A stretch of 64,000 bases of DNA from Flavitalea plasmicola (lineage in GTDB: Bacteria > Bacteroidota > Bacteroidia > Chitinophagales > Chitinophagaceae), in assembly GCF_030546645.1 (NCBI RefSeq), contig NZ_JAUOTO010000002.1, positions 248,001 through 312,000 of the forward strand, written 5' to 3'. Under the pieces are notes generated by a model. The model made no database searches. It saw only the letters and a program-made list of their open reading frames with translations, and had not been told where the DNA came from. Below, one piece after another: positions 32,397-41,727 of this stretch; the first letter of the stretch is position 1, and each line of letters starts with the position of its first letter. The position numbers and the translations under genes were made by a program.

Positions 32397-33935
32397 TTAT
32401 TTATCCCACCACACCGGCTTCAACCAATTGTCCGTCCCGCCAAGGTTTTTCAGCGCGGCATTGTAGTTCGTGGCATTATCATAAGCCTCGGAAGCAGGGT
32501 AAAAGAGGCGCCGGGGCAATACGCCGTTGGTTTCAGATTCCAGCCCTACATCCTCAATAGCCTCCAGGACGGGATACCCGGTCCGGCGGTAATTCGCATA
32601 CGCTTCGTACCCATTGGGGAACAGCGCCACCCATTTTTGCTCGTTGATCTCCTGGATCTCTTTCCCTGCATCCAGGGGATGGGCCGCGATATAATCCGCC
32701 TTATCAGAAGGGCTGACAGAAACCATGCCCGGGTACATGCTCAACTGATCGATGGCCTCTGAGATCCCTTTCTGAAAATATTGAGCGGCATTGCCCGCCC
32801 ACCCCCGGTAAGCTGCTTCCGCCAGCAGAAATTGTACTTCGGCATAGCCCATATGCAAGAAGGATGATTGCAGGGCCGTAAACGAATGGTTGATCCGCGC
32901 GAATTTACTCGACTGTGGAACCACCGTCCCATCAGCCGCCGTGAAATCTCCCCAGTTATCCCACCAATACAGACCGGGGCTGATAGGAATATAATGGGTC
33001 AGGTTCGTAATATCCTTCCCGTTGGCATCCTGGTTCACAAAATAGCAGGGCAGCCTGGGATCGTTGTTTTGTTTGAGATAATTGACGAAGGTGGCGCCGC
33101 CGGCCGAATACAGGTAAGTATCGGACTCCTGCAATGCCTGCGCATAACCGTTGCCCCGGAGGTCCGGAAAAGCATAAGCCTCATGCATCATCTTGAAATT
33201 ATCATCGGCGTTCTCCATCAACCCACCCGCAATGGCTGCCCTGGCCTGTGTTTCGGCCATGGCAATATCCACTTTGGTAAGCCTCATGGCCAGGCGGAGA
33301 CGAAGGGAATTGGCCAGCTTCTTCCATCGGGAGATGTTGCCCTGATACACGATGTCGTTGTCGATGGCATCTTTGGTCCCGTCGAACTGTTTTACAGCCG
33401 CATCCAGCTCGCTGAAAAGATCGGTATAAATGGCCTGCTGATTGTCATACCTGGCCGTATAGATCGACTCATAATAACCCAGGCCGGCCTGGGAATAAGG
33501 AATATCCCCGTACAAGTCGGTGAGCAAGGAGAAAATATACACTTTCAGGATCCGGGCCGCGGCGATGTAGTTCACCAGGGAGGAATCTGCTTTATTGCGC
33601 TGGATCAAGTCTACCAGCTGCTTGATAGATTTACCGTAAAAAGTCGTCCAGACCGCATCGGGGTAGGTGGTGCGGATATATTTACTACCCGCGCGCATTC
33701 CCCAAGGGCCGCTCATATATTGAACAAAAGGTTGAAGCACATATAAATTAGCATACACCACGGACCGTCCGCCGTCCAGGTAATACGCAGCTCCGGCCAG
33801 CTGCTGTCCCGGCGCAATGGAAGACCCCTTGGTTGGGTCTGTATTCAGGCTCTCGAAACTTTTAGTACAGCTGTTGGCCAGTATGAGGAGCGGTAATAAT
33901 ACAATAGGTATATATTTTGATTTAACCCTGGTCAT
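32397..33935 (-). CDS. SusD/RagB-like substrate-binding lipoprotein
   Basis: A 512-residue SusD-like_2 family outer-membrane lipoprotein with signal peptide and lipobox Cys (LLILANSC). It then has CTKSFESLNTDPTKG, the TPR core FSLLTDLYGDIPYSQA, and the C-terminal EINEQKWVALFPNGYEAYANYRRTGYP typical of the family. It forms a lidded complex with the SusC barrel encoded 11 bp upstream and binds the glycan before import. The neighbouring GH18 suggests chitin or GlcNAc oligomers. Confidence 0.94.
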   Translation of the reverse strand: MTRVKSKYIPIVLLPLLILANSCTKSFESLNTDPTKGSSIAPGQQLAGAAYYLDGGRSVVYANLYVLQPFVQYMSGPWGMRAGSKYIRTTYPDAVWTTFYGKSIKQLVDLIQRNKADSSLVNYIAAARILKVYIFSLLTDLYGDIPYSQAGLGYYESIYTARYDNQQAIYTDLFSELDAAVKQFDGTKDAIDNDIVYQGNISRWKKLANSLRLRLAMRLTKVDIAMAETQARAAIAGGLMENADDNFKMMHEAYAFPDLRGNGYAQALQESDTYLYSAGGATFVNYLKQNNDPRLPCYFVNQDANGKDITNLTHYIPISPGLYWWDNWGDFTAADGTVVPQSSKFARINHSFTALQSSFLHMGYAEVQFLLAEAAYRGWAGNAAQYFQKGISEAIDQLSMYPGMVSVSPSDKADYIAAHPLDAGKEIQEINEQKWVALFPNGYEAYANYRRTGYPVLEAIEDVGLESETNGVLPRRLFYPASEAYDNATNYNAALKNLGGTDNWLKPVWWDK

Positions 33936-33946
33936 TGTAATATTAT

Positions 33947-36900
33947 TTAGAATTTTAAGTAAAGATTGATGCCGTATGACCTGCGCGTGGGAAGCGACCC
34001 ATATTCGAAGCCCTGTCCATTGCTGTTGTTATAACTCGATTCGGGATCGATGTTGGGGACATGTTTGCTGAGAATAAAAGGATTCCTCGCCACCAGGGAG
34101 ATCGTGCATTCTTTCAAAGGGGTATTCCTTAATATAGCCGCCGGCATAGAATAGTCCAGGTTGATCTGCCTTACTTTAATATAGCTGGCGTCATAAATGA
34201 AGGCAGCCGGGATATTGCTGGCCACCCGCTGCCAATAAGTTTGTGGATTGACAAAAGCGTTTACCTTATTCCCACTGGCATTGACCCCGGAGACAGGCAG
34301 ACCGCCGGTAGCCACCCAGTTAGCCTGGGTTACGCCTGCGGTTACTCTTTCCTGCTCGGACTTCACCCATCCTTCGCGGCCCGCCAGCGTGCCTTTCTGC
34401 CGACCATTGGAATAGGCCAGCAGGTTGGTCATGGAATAGATATTCCCTCCCTGTTTAAAGTCCAGCAGGAACGAAAAGGAGATGTTCTTATAAGAGAACT
34501 TGTTGTTGATCCCGCCCGTCCAGTCGTACAGGCTATTCCCTAATTTTTTGTCCGTCGGATCATATTGCGGCAGATTATTGGCGTCCAGGATCAGCTTTCC
34601 AGAACTACTGTCCCTTAGAAAATCATGCCCTACGATGATCCCGTACCGGTCTCCCTCTTTGGCGACAATGGAAGCATTGGCCCATCTGGCCGAAGCCAGC
34701 GTATAATAGCTGGAGACCAGCGGGCTCAGCCTGATGATCTTATTCCTGTTGCGGGCAAAATTCAGGTTGACCTCCCAATTGAAGGTGCGCGAAACGATGG
34801 GTTTCAATCCCAGGGTAATCTCAATACCCTGATTCTCTATATTACCTGAATTGATGATCGCGGTGGCATATCCGCTGGTAGTAGAGATAGGCGCCTGCAG
34901 GATCTGGTTCTTCGTATTGGTCTTATACCAGGTGAGATCCAGGTTGATCCGGCTGTCGAAGAACGCCAGGTTGGTTCCGACCTCAAAGGCATTGCTGATG
35001 CTGGGCTTCAGCTTCATATACGGTACTTCGTTCACGGCAACGCCGCCGATGGCATACCCACCAATGGTCGGCATTGCAATGTCCGGACCGTAGGTAAGCT
35101 TTAATTCGTAGGGGGAAATTGCGTCCGTGCCCGTCTGTGCAAGCGAGGCGCGTAACTTACCGTATGACAGGACTCTATTCCTGGGGATCAGCTCGGAAAA
35201 GATAAAGCTGGACGAAACCGAAGGGTAAAAGAAAGAATTGTTCCCCTGCGCCAGCGTGGAAGACCAGTCGTTCCGCGCCGTCAGGTCCAGGTAAAGGTAA
35301 TTCTCATACGCCAGGTTCAGTGCACCATAGACGGAATTGATCCGTTTGCGGTTGATGACCTCATTGCTCAGCACTGTCTGGAAATTGTTGATGCTCTGTA
35401 CGCCGGGCATGCTGATATCGCGCCCGGTGGTATTCACTATATTGCCCCGGTAATCCATGCGGTTGGCACCGGCATTGGCGCCAATCCAGAACTTACGAAC
35501 CTGCTTTCCGAAATTAAGCAGCAGTTCCGTATTCGTCTCCCGGATGGTGCGGTCGATCAGCGACAGCATTCCCGTCTCATTAAAGGGCGTAGAGTAGTTC
35601 ATGAACTCCCGGAAATGAAACCCGGCATAATCCGTACCTGACCTGGCCTGGATGGACAGGGTCGGCAGGATCTTAAATTTCAGTGTAACAAACCCATTCA
35701 ACTGATCTTTCGTGCTCGTATTGGGCTGTTCGTTGATCGCCCAATAAGGGTTGACCTGGTATGGATTATTATTCCAGTTGACATATTTTCCCGTCACGGG
35801 ATCCTTGTAAGCTTTTAACCAATCCATATCGATGTTGGGAGCAACGCCGGACAGGACATAGCCGATATTATTGGGATTATCCGATAAAGCCGGCCGATTG
35901 TCCACCTTCTCATTCAGGTAGGCGATCTTGGCGTCGATGCTGAATCTATTGGTAAGCTGGGATGTCCCCCGGATGGAGACATTATTCCTTTTCAAACCGC
36001 TTTTCGGCACCACATCGTTGTTGTACAAATTAGTATAGGTAAACCGCAGCTGGTTCTTCTCATCTCCCGTCGAGACGCCGATGGAATTGGTCAGCGTAAC
36101 CCCTGTCCGGAAGAAAGAAGAGATAGAATTATGTGCATTGACATACGGCTTCTTCGATCCGTTGAAGATATACGACATACTGTCCGCATTGAACTTAGGT
36201 CCCCAGCTGCTTTGCGCATAGCCCATTGCCGTAGCGGCGTCCCTTGGCAAAAGATTGTTGCTGCCGGCGCCATATTGTTCCTGGTAGTCATAGCTGTTCT
36301 GGATCCGGGCAAACACTGCATTGGAAGTATAATCGACCACCGTACCTTTTTTACTGCCTTTTTTGGTAGTAATGAGGATCACCCCGTTGGCGGCGCGGCT
36401 GCCGTATAAGGCAGCAGCGGCGCCTCCTTTCAGCACCGATATGGTCTCGATCTCATCGGGGTTGATGATGCTGCTGCCATCCCCCAGGTCATAACCGCCA
36501 TAAGTATCCGCCTGTCCGGGCGTTGTGTTGTCGATGGGAATACCGTCGATGACATACAAGGGCTGACTGTCTCCTCCAATGGTCTTTATGCCCCGGAGCG
36601 TCACTTTGGTGCTGGCGCCTACCCCACTGTTGGTGGTAGTCACCTCCAGGCCGGCCACCCTTCCGCTGAGCGCTTCCACCGCGTTGTTTCCCCGGACCCT
36701 GGTCATATCCTCGCCTTTGACTTCCGAATAGGCATAGCCGAGGGATCGCTGCAACCGGGTAATACCCAGCGCGGTCACCACCACGCTATCCAGCTGCCGC
36801 TGCACCTGTTGCAGTTTGATGACCAGGGCGTCGGAAGAACGGTGCACCTCTTTCTCCACGGTGCCGTACCCGATCATGGATACTATGAGCGTTATAGATC

Positions 36901-37435
36901 TGATATTGCGGTCGAGGGACAGGCGGAAAGACCCGTTCTTTTCAGTGACGGCGAACAGGTCGGTGCCCTTGAGCAGAACGGTGGCTCCCTGCAGCGGCAG
37001 ACCGTTATTATCCGTTATAAGACCATGGATCTCGAGAGAAGAATCCACCAAGGCCGGCATGGGGACAGGCGACGGTCTGGGTTTGACAATAATGAATTTC
37101 TTTTCGATGGTATAGGTCAGCGGCTGCCCGCCAAAGCAATTCTCCAGCACCTTTTCCAGCGGGGCATTGGTAACCTCCAGGCTGACGGGGGTGGCATATT
37201 GCAGCAGCTCCCGGGTGTAAATAAAACTGTATCCCGTTTGTCTTTTTACCTCCCCGAATACTTTCTCCAGGGGTACGTTCTTCAAGGACAAAGTGATATT
37301 CTGTGCATACCCTTTTGCACTGACCTGCAGACAGGCCGCCAGCACTAAAATGACGGTTAGCTTCATAACCAGGATAATTTTGGGGTGCAACCGTCGCTCC
37401 GCCAGCGCGGGGTTGCAATGAGCCTTAAAATACAT
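33947..37435 (-). CDS. SusC/RagA TonB-dependent transporter with STN domain
   Basis: A 1162-residue outer-membrane transporter. After the signal region (MKLTVILVLAACLQVSAKGYAQ) comes an STN domain (VPLEKVFGEVKRQTGYSFIYT) and then a carboxypeptidase-like beta-domain (GLITDNNGLPLQGATVLLKG). The plug follows (VRGNNAVEALSGRVAGLEV, then LYVIDGIPIDN and VLKGGAAAALYGSRAANGVI), and finally the barrel. The STN domain marks it as a signal transducer to the FecR/ECF pair just upstream, which would induce the locus when substrate is bound. ATG 37435 is the longest start; the Met at MKLTVI is an alternative. Confidence 0.95.
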   Translation of the reverse strand: MYFKAHCNPALAERRLHPKIILVMKLTVILVLAACLQVSAKGYAQNITLSLKNVPLEKVFGEVKRQTGYSFIYTRELLQYATPVSLEVTNAPLEKVLENCFGGQPLTYTIEKKFIIVKPRPSPVPMPALVDSSLEIHGLITDNNGLPLQGATVLLKGTDLFAVTEKNGSFRLSLDRNIRSITLIVSMIGYGTVEKEVHRSSDALVIKLQQVQRQLDSVVVTALGITRLQRSLGYAYSEVKGEDMTRVRGNNAVEALSGRVAGLEVTTTNSGVGASTKVTLRGIKTIGGDSQPLYVIDGIPIDNTTPGQADTYGGYDLGDGSSIINPDEIETISVLKGGAAAALYGSRAANGVILITTKKGSKKGTVVDYTSNAVFARIQNSYDYQEQYGAGSNNLLPRDAATAMGYAQSSWGPKFNADSMSYIFNGSKKPYVNAHNSISSFFRTGVTLTNSIGVSTGDEKNQLRFTYTNLYNNDVVPKSGLKRNNVSIRGTSQLTNRFSIDAKIAYLNEKVDNRPALSDNPNNIGYVLSGVAPNIDMDWLKAYKDPVTGKYVNWNNNPYQVNPYWAINEQPNTSTKDQLNGFVTLKFKILPTLSIQARSGTDYAGFHFREFMNYSTPFNETGMLSLIDRTIRETNTELLLNFGKQVRKFWIGANAGANRMDYRGNIVNTTGRDISMPGVQSINNFQTVLSNEVINRKRINSVYGALNLAYENYLYLDLTARNDWSSTLAQGNNSFFYPSVSSSFIFSELIPRNRVLSYGKLRASLAQTGTDAISPYELKLTYGPDIAMPTIGGYAIGGVAVNEVPYMKLKPSISNAFEVGTNLAFFDSRINLDLTWYKTNTKNQILQAPISTTSGYATAIINSGNIENQGIEITLGLKPIVSRTFNWEVNLNFARNRNKIIRLSPLVSSYYTLASARWANASIVAKEGDRYGIIVGHDFLRDSSSGKLILDANNLPQYDPTDKKLGNSLYDWTGGINNKFSYKNISFSFLLDFKQGGNIYSMTNLLAYSNGRQKGTLAGREGWVKSEQERVTAGVTQANWVATGGLPVSGVNASGNKVNAFVNPQTYWQRVASNIPAAFIYDASYIKVRQINLDYSMPAAILRNTPLKECTISLVARNPFILSKHVPNIDPESSYNNSNGQGFEYGSLPTRRSYGINLYLKF

Positions 37436-37569
37436 ACATTTGTAATGTTTAGGTTAAACAATAAGCAGTCCGAGACGATTGTGAATCAGGTTAACTTGAA
37501 CGTACTGCCGCCTTGACTCTCACCTCAGGGCGGTTTTTCATTCCAATCAACCACTATGTTTGGTTCATC

Positions 37570-38742
37570 CTACCGGATGACTGTGATCTTTTTTCCTTCG
37601 ATCTTAAAATGCACCTGGTCGGTCAATTCCAGTAATTTCAATAACTCCGATGCCGGAACATCCCTGGGGACATCCGCAATGAAATGCTGGGAGATCCTGG
37701 CGTCATATACTACTTCCACATCGTACCACCTTGCCATTTCGCGCATGATAGATTCAATCGTCGCATCGTTGAATCTAAAGACCCCATTCTTCCAGGCCAT
37801 TACATCGTCGATATCGGGATGATCGAGCACTTTTATGGGCGCATTGTCCCTGGATAATATTGCCTGTTGTCCCGGACGCAAGACGCTGCTGTTATTTCCT
37901 TTTATGACTTTCACACTTCCTTCCAGCAGCGTGGTTCTCCATGCATCCTCATCATCGTACGTATTGACATTAAAATGAGTGCCCAGTACCTGGATGCGCA
38001 TCTCCTTCTTTTCGACTATAAAAGGACGCCGTTCGTCTTTAGCTATTTCGAAATAAGCTTCGCCTGTCATAGCCACTTTTCTTTCTGCGCCCGTGAATGA
38101 CGTCGGATAAGTAATGGAGGAGGCAGCGTTGAGCCAGACTTTGGATCCATCGGGTAAGATCAGTTGATACAGATTACCCCTGCCCGTGGTAAGCGTATTA
38201 TACAGCAATTCCGCTGGTTTCCCGTGTAATGCGTTATAGACCAGTTGGCCGCTGGTATTATGGATGGTAGTATTGCCCTGCCTGGTGATCGCTCCTTTTG
38301 CGGTGCTGTCGAGAACGATCTTTTGTCCGCCTGCTAAAGTTAATACGGCGGCATTTTTTCCCGGAGCGACGTCGTTCCTGAAGCGTTGCTGCTGTGTTTG
38401 AGCGATGTGTTCTTTCGCGGCGTTATGGAATACCCACCAGGCGCCAGTGCCCAGTAAGACAAAAAAGGCCGCGGCCGCAGCCCACCCATAGCGGCGCAGG
38501 AAATGCACCCGATGGGCGGGGGGCTTTCCTGTTGTATACGCCTGCAACCTCTCCCAGACCTGATCTTCGTGCAGCCGGTCCATTTTCTCCAGGGACCGGG
38601 CTACCCGGTCCGGATCATTGAGCTCAGCGAACAGTTCCCGGTTGGCCTCGGAGGCAGCCAGCCATGCATCGATCGCTGTTTGCTCCTCTGCAGTGGTCTG
38701 AGCACGTAAATGTTTTAGCAAGAGAGATTTGATGTCTTCCAT
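37570..38742 (-). CDS. FecR-type anti-sigma factor
   Basis: A 390-residue inner-membrane regulator. The N-terminal cytosolic domain binds the sigma factor, a TM segment lies at about 85-106 (YGWAAAAAFFVLLGTGAWWVF), and the periplasmic FecR domain carries LPDGSKVWLNAASSITYPTSF and GEAYFEIAKDERRPFIV. The C-terminal DUF4974-like part (FRFNDATIESIMREMARWYDVEVVY) contacts the STN domain of SusC. It lies between the ECF sigma gene and susC. Confidence 0.94.
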   Translation of the reverse strand: MEDIKSLLLKHLRAQTTAEEQTAIDAWLAASEANRELFAELNDPDRVARSLEKMDRLHEDQVWERLQAYTTGKPPAHRVHFLRRYGWAAAAAFFVLLGTGAWWVFHNAAKEHIAQTQQQRFRNDVAPGKNAAVLTLAGGQKIVLDSTAKGAITRQGNTTIHNTSGQLVYNALHGKPAELLYNTLTTGRGNLYQLILPDGSKVWLNAASSITYPTSFTGAERKVAMTGEAYFEIAKDERRPFIVEKKEMRIQVLGTHFNVNTYDDEDAWRTTLLEGSVKVIKGNNSSVLRPGQQAILSRDNAPIKVLDHPDIDDVMAWKNGVFRFNDATIESIMREMARWYDVEVVYDARISQHFIADVPRDVPASELLKLLELTDQVHFKIEGKKITVIR

Positions 38743-38803
38743 GTTGTTGAAGACAGTTGAACTTCCTTTTCATCCAAAGAAAGAACAAGTTTTTTTTGAA
38801 GGG

Positions 38804-39412
38804 TCAGCGTGCATATCCCAGCAGAATGGCGAACAACAAGGCAGGCGCGATCCGGCGTTTACGTAATAACTCTGTCTTAATCAATTGTATAGCCCGAGCT
38901 TTCTGGCTCCGGACCGTCTGGACATTGATGGATAACTGGTCTGCGATCTCCTGGGTGGTCTGGTGATGGATGAACAAGAGCTTGAAGATCTGGCCGCACC
39001 GATCCGGCAGATTTTCGATCTCCTGATAGATCTCCTGGAGGAGCTCTACGCGCAGGATCTCGCGTTCCAGCGCTTCCGGCAGTTGGGGCTCATGGTTAGA
39101 TAAATAGCGGATCTGTTCGTGGTGAGAGCGGTGGCGTTTTTGGCTTTCTGTATAGTTCAGGCTCGCATTGCGGACGATGTGGTATAAAAAGGCTTTCAGG
39201 TTTTCCAGGGTGTTGAATTCCAGCCGACGGGCCCAGGCTTTCTCAAAGGATTCGGCCACAATATCTTCCGAGGCGGCCAGTTGACCCGTGATGGTCTCCG
39301 AATAGAGGCAGAGGGGCTTGAAGTATTTTTGAAATACTTGTTTTTCTGCTAGAGTCTCCCGTTGATGAAAGCCGGCAAGTAAGGTGGTATCGTCGATGTA
39401 GGGGCTTGTCAT
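38804..39412 (-). CDS. ECF sigma factor (Bacteroidota FecI-like)
   Basis: A 202-residue ECF sigma factor with region 2 (FKPLCLYSETITGQLAASEDIVAESFEKAWARR, LKAFLYHIVRNASLNY) and region 4 (LPDRCGQIFKLLFIHHQTTQEIADQLSINVQTVRSQKARAI). It pairs with the FecR gene 61 bp downstream and should direct transcription of the susC-susD-GH18 operon when the SusC STN domain signals. Confidence 0.94.
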   Translation of the reverse strand: MTSPYIDDTTLLAGFHQRETLAEKQVFQKYFKPLCLYSETITGQLAASEDIVAESFEKAWARRLEFNTLENLKAFLYHIVRNASLNYTESQKRHRSHHEQIRYLSNHEPQLPEALEREILRVELLQEIYQEIENLPDRCGQIFKLLFIHHQTTQEIADQLSINVQTVRSQKARAIQLIKTELLRKRRIAPALLFAILLGYAR

Positions 39413-39510
39413 TCGTTCTGGTATGACAAACCTACTATTATTATATTAATTTCTAAATGATATAATAGTTTACCTGGTACCCATCCCCAGTTTAGTTGGA
39501 TCATTGTTGG

Positions 39511-39960
39511 CTAACAATTGAACTGACGGAGATGATGGTCCATATGCTTGTAGCTGAGGCGCCCAACCTGTTCCTTTGTCATCCTTCCAAAAAAGGGATG
39601 CAGGAAGTCCTGGTTCGGAAGCCGGCAAAATTCTTCCATCAGGGCGATCCATTTCTCTTTTCCTGAAGCTATGTCACCTGAAAAGTTCTCTTTTACCCTG
39701 ATCTCGGGGCTTGTAGGCATATTCTGCCTGATTGGGCTTTCATCCTTTATAAGGCTTTTCAAAGCTACTCTGCCGAACAGAAGGCCAAGAAATGATCTTT
39801 TGCATTTTATCCGGCCCAAGATCATTTCTTCATACCGGATGCAATGATCCACCATCTGCCCGATGTTCATTTTGCCCCATTGGGCCGTGCAGCTTTCGTT
39901 AAGCGTATTGATCCTGCGGATCAGCTCATCTCTCGTTATTTTGTCCAATATCGTTTTCAT
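39511..39960 (-). CDS. DUF1569 (DinB-like) protein
   Basis: A 149-residue helical protein with the family text RINTLNESCTAQWGKMNIGQMVDHCIRYEEM and HPFFGRMTKEQVGRLSYKHMDHHLRQFN. The His residues in VDHC and MDHHLRQF form the presumed metal site of the DinB/YfiT-like bundle. Function is unknown; thiol-dependent transfer is known for some relatives. It starts 3 bp after the VOC gene. Confidence 0.85.
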   Translation of the reverse strand: MKTILDKITRDELIRRINTLNESCTAQWGKMNIGQMVDHCIRYEEMILGRIKCKRSFLGLLFGRVALKSLIKDESPIRQNMPTSPEIRVKENFSGDIASGKEKWIALMEEFCRLPNQDFLHPFFGRMTKEQVGRLSYKHMDHHLRQFNC

Positions 39961-39963
39961 GGG

Positions 39964-40371
39964 TTAATTGATTTGCGCGAGCGAAAACCAGTTGCCGGAG
40001 TCATCGTTGAATATAGCTTCCGTGCCATAAAACTCTTTTGTGGGGGCCTTGGTAAATTTCACGCCTTTTTCTTTTAGCTCTTCATATGTTGCAAAGATGT
40101 CGTGGCATGTAAAGACGGCTATGCCGAAAGTCCCTTTTTTCACCAGTTCTCTCAAGGTATCCGCGACCTCTTTAGACAAATTACTCTTTGCAACCGGGTA
40201 TAATACGATCTCGAAGCCCGGCTGTTCCGGTGGGGAAACGGTAAGCCAGCGACCATCCTTGCCCATTGGGACGTCTGTAACAACTTTAAATCCGAGCTTG
40301 TTCGTGTAAAAGTCGAAGGCGCTCTCCTGGTCGAGAACGTATACTGTCGTATGGGTCATTTTAGTTATCAT
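39964..40371 (-). CDS. VOC family (glyoxalase-like) protein
   Basis: A 135-residue single VOC module pair: HTTVYVLDQESAFDFYTNKLGFKVVTDVPMG in the first half and FTCHDIFATYEELKEKGVKFTKAPTKEFYGTEAIFNDDSGNWFSL in the second, ending with the usual DSGN turn. The metal-dependent reaction is unknown. It lies between an AraC regulator and DUF1569, all on the minus strand and probably one operon. Confidence 0.9.
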   Translation of the reverse strand: MITKMTHTTVYVLDQESAFDFYTNKLGFKVVTDVPMGKDGRWLTVSPPEQPGFEIVLYPVAKSNLSKEVADTLRELVKKGTFGIAVFTCHDIFATYEELKEKGVKFTKAPTKEFYGTEAIFNDDSGNWFSLAQIN

Positions 40372-40427
40372 GTCCTGTGTTTTTGATTGTATAGCAAAGG
40401 ACGATGAAAAACTGAAATCCCGTTTCT

Positions 40428-40904
40428 CTAAAATTGCGATTTTTTCAGCCAGCCGTTCTTTTCGGCAAAACAGCCTGGTATGAAGGTCAGGGGAGATTCA
40501 GCCATTTGCGCCCTTAGCCTTTGCTGCAGGGCTACATAGCTGGACGGTGTCATGCCGGCAATCCGTCGGAAAAGTACGCTGAATGAACCCAAACTTTCAA
40601 ATCCTACCGCGAGGCAGACGGTTGAAACGGGAGTACCTGCATTCAGCAACTCTTTTGCTTTCTGGATCCTTACGGAGATCAGATACTGATGGGGCGTCTT
40701 GTTGTATATATTTTTGAACTGTTTGATGAAGTGAAATTTGGAAAAGCAGGCTTCGTCCGCAATATTGTCCAGATCGATAGGCTCAGCATAGTGCGTATCG
40801 ATGAAAAGCTTTGCCTGGACCAGGCGTCTGTATAAATACATTTTTGGGTATTGCGGGCCTTCCATAACAGATGTTACAAATGTATGTAATTTTTTATCCC
40901 GCAT
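40428..40904 (-). CDS. AraC family regulator (short HTH type)
   Basis: About 158 residues from ATG 40904 (MRDKKLHTFVTSV). It is chosen over a 100-codon upstream extension that lies antisense to the divergent AraC gene and resembles nothing. The two-helix-turn-helix domain is clear: ANIADEACFSKFHFIKQF-like first HTH (DNIADEACFSKFHFIKQF) and AVGFESLGSFSVLFRRIAGMTPSSY. It probably controls the VOC-DUF1569 genes downstream. Confidence 0.82.
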   Translation of the reverse strand: MRDKKLHTFVTSVMEGPQYPKMYLYRRLVQAKLFIDTHYAEPIDLDNIADEACFSKFHFIKQFKNIYNKTPHQYLISVRIQKAKELLNAGTPVSTVCLAVGFESLGSFSVLFRRIAGMTPSSYVALQQRLRAQMAESPLTFIPGCFAEKNGWLKKSQF

Positions 40905-40976
40905 TGTCCAATTTACAGGGGCCCGATTGTCATTATGTAAAATTAAGCTGAAGGGTCCTTGTATTTGGCAAACGTA

Positions 40977-40984
40977 TATCTTTG
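40977..40984 (+). promoter_or_regulatory. -7 box TATCTTTG before the divergent AraC gene
   Basis: Fits TAnnTTTG and ends 7 bp before the ATG at 40992, the same arrangement as before the Crp/Fnr gene. Confidence 0.45.
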
Positions 40985-40991
40985 CTGTGAT

Positions 40992-41714
40992 ATGATCTCT
41001 TTTCTCGCCCGCCATTCTGTAGTCGATGTCCATTATCATCAATGCTTCCAGGTCGTTGTCAGTCTCAGGAACGCCTTTGACAGCATCATAGATGGCATAG
41101 CACACCAGGGGCTTGCTGGTTTTATCGTGAACCAGCACATCACCCACTCCTGCCAGGCACAGGACACCGAAGCGCTGGTGTATTTTATCGATTCGGAAAG
41201 CCACCAGGGCTGGCAGTTAAAGAACCTGCTGGACGGCAAACCCTTTATCCCGATCGACACCATACCCCTGGTGACGGATACGAACATGGCCCGTTTTGCG
41301 GAGTCCCTGCTCAACCAGCTGCTGCCGGGATTCTTCTCCCAACGCCCTATCGACGACCGGATCAGGGAAACGCTGACATATATTGATTGCCGTCTGGATG
41401 ATCGGCTCGAACTGGATGAGGTCGCGGGCCGGGTCTTTCTGTCGGCAGAGCGATTCCGGCACCTGTTCGCGCAAGAGACCGGGATACCTTTTTCGCAATA
41501 TGTTCTCTGGAAACGCATCAAGCAGGTGATCTTCCAGGTGCTGCAGCATGGCCTGTCCATGTCCACCGCCTCTATTCAAAACGGCTTTACCGACCAGGCC
41601 CACTTTACCCGGATCTTCCGCCGGACCTTTGGGGTCTCCGCCAAACAGCTGCTTAAGAACAGCCGCTACGTACAATTCCTTACCCCCTATGTGGAAGTAG
41701 CTTTGCCTTCATAA
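40992..41714 (+). CDS. AraC family regulator with cupin-like N-terminus
   Basis: 240 residues from ATG 40992 (a TTG eleven codons upstream is less likely). The N-terminal half is cupin-like (HSVVDVHYHQCFQVVVSLR). The C-terminal HTH pair is LDEVAGRVFLSAERFRHLFAQETGIPFSQYV and IQNGFTDQAHFTRIFRRTFGVSAKQLL. It is followed after 13 bp by the quinone-reductase-like gene, which it may control, and is divergent from another AraC gene across 87 bp. Confidence 0.85.
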   Translation: MISFLARHSVVDVHYHQCFQVVVSLRNAFDSIIDGIAHQGLAGFIVNQHITHSCQAQDTEALVYFIDSESHQGWQLKNLLDGKPFIPIDTIPLVTDTNMARFAESLLNQLLPGFFSQRPIDDRIRETLTYIDCRLDDRLELDEVAGRVFLSAERFRHLFAQETGIPFSQYVLWKRIKQVIFQVLQHGLSMSTASIQNGFTDQAHFTRIFRRTFGVSAKQLLKNSRYVQFLTPYVEVALPS

Positions 41715-41727
41715 AACAAGTGTAATT

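Noticed and set aside
40905-41204. 100-codon N-terminal extension of the minus-strand AraC gene
   Set aside because: It overlaps the divergent AraC gene on the other strand and resembles no sensor domain; the internal ATG fits related short regulators.
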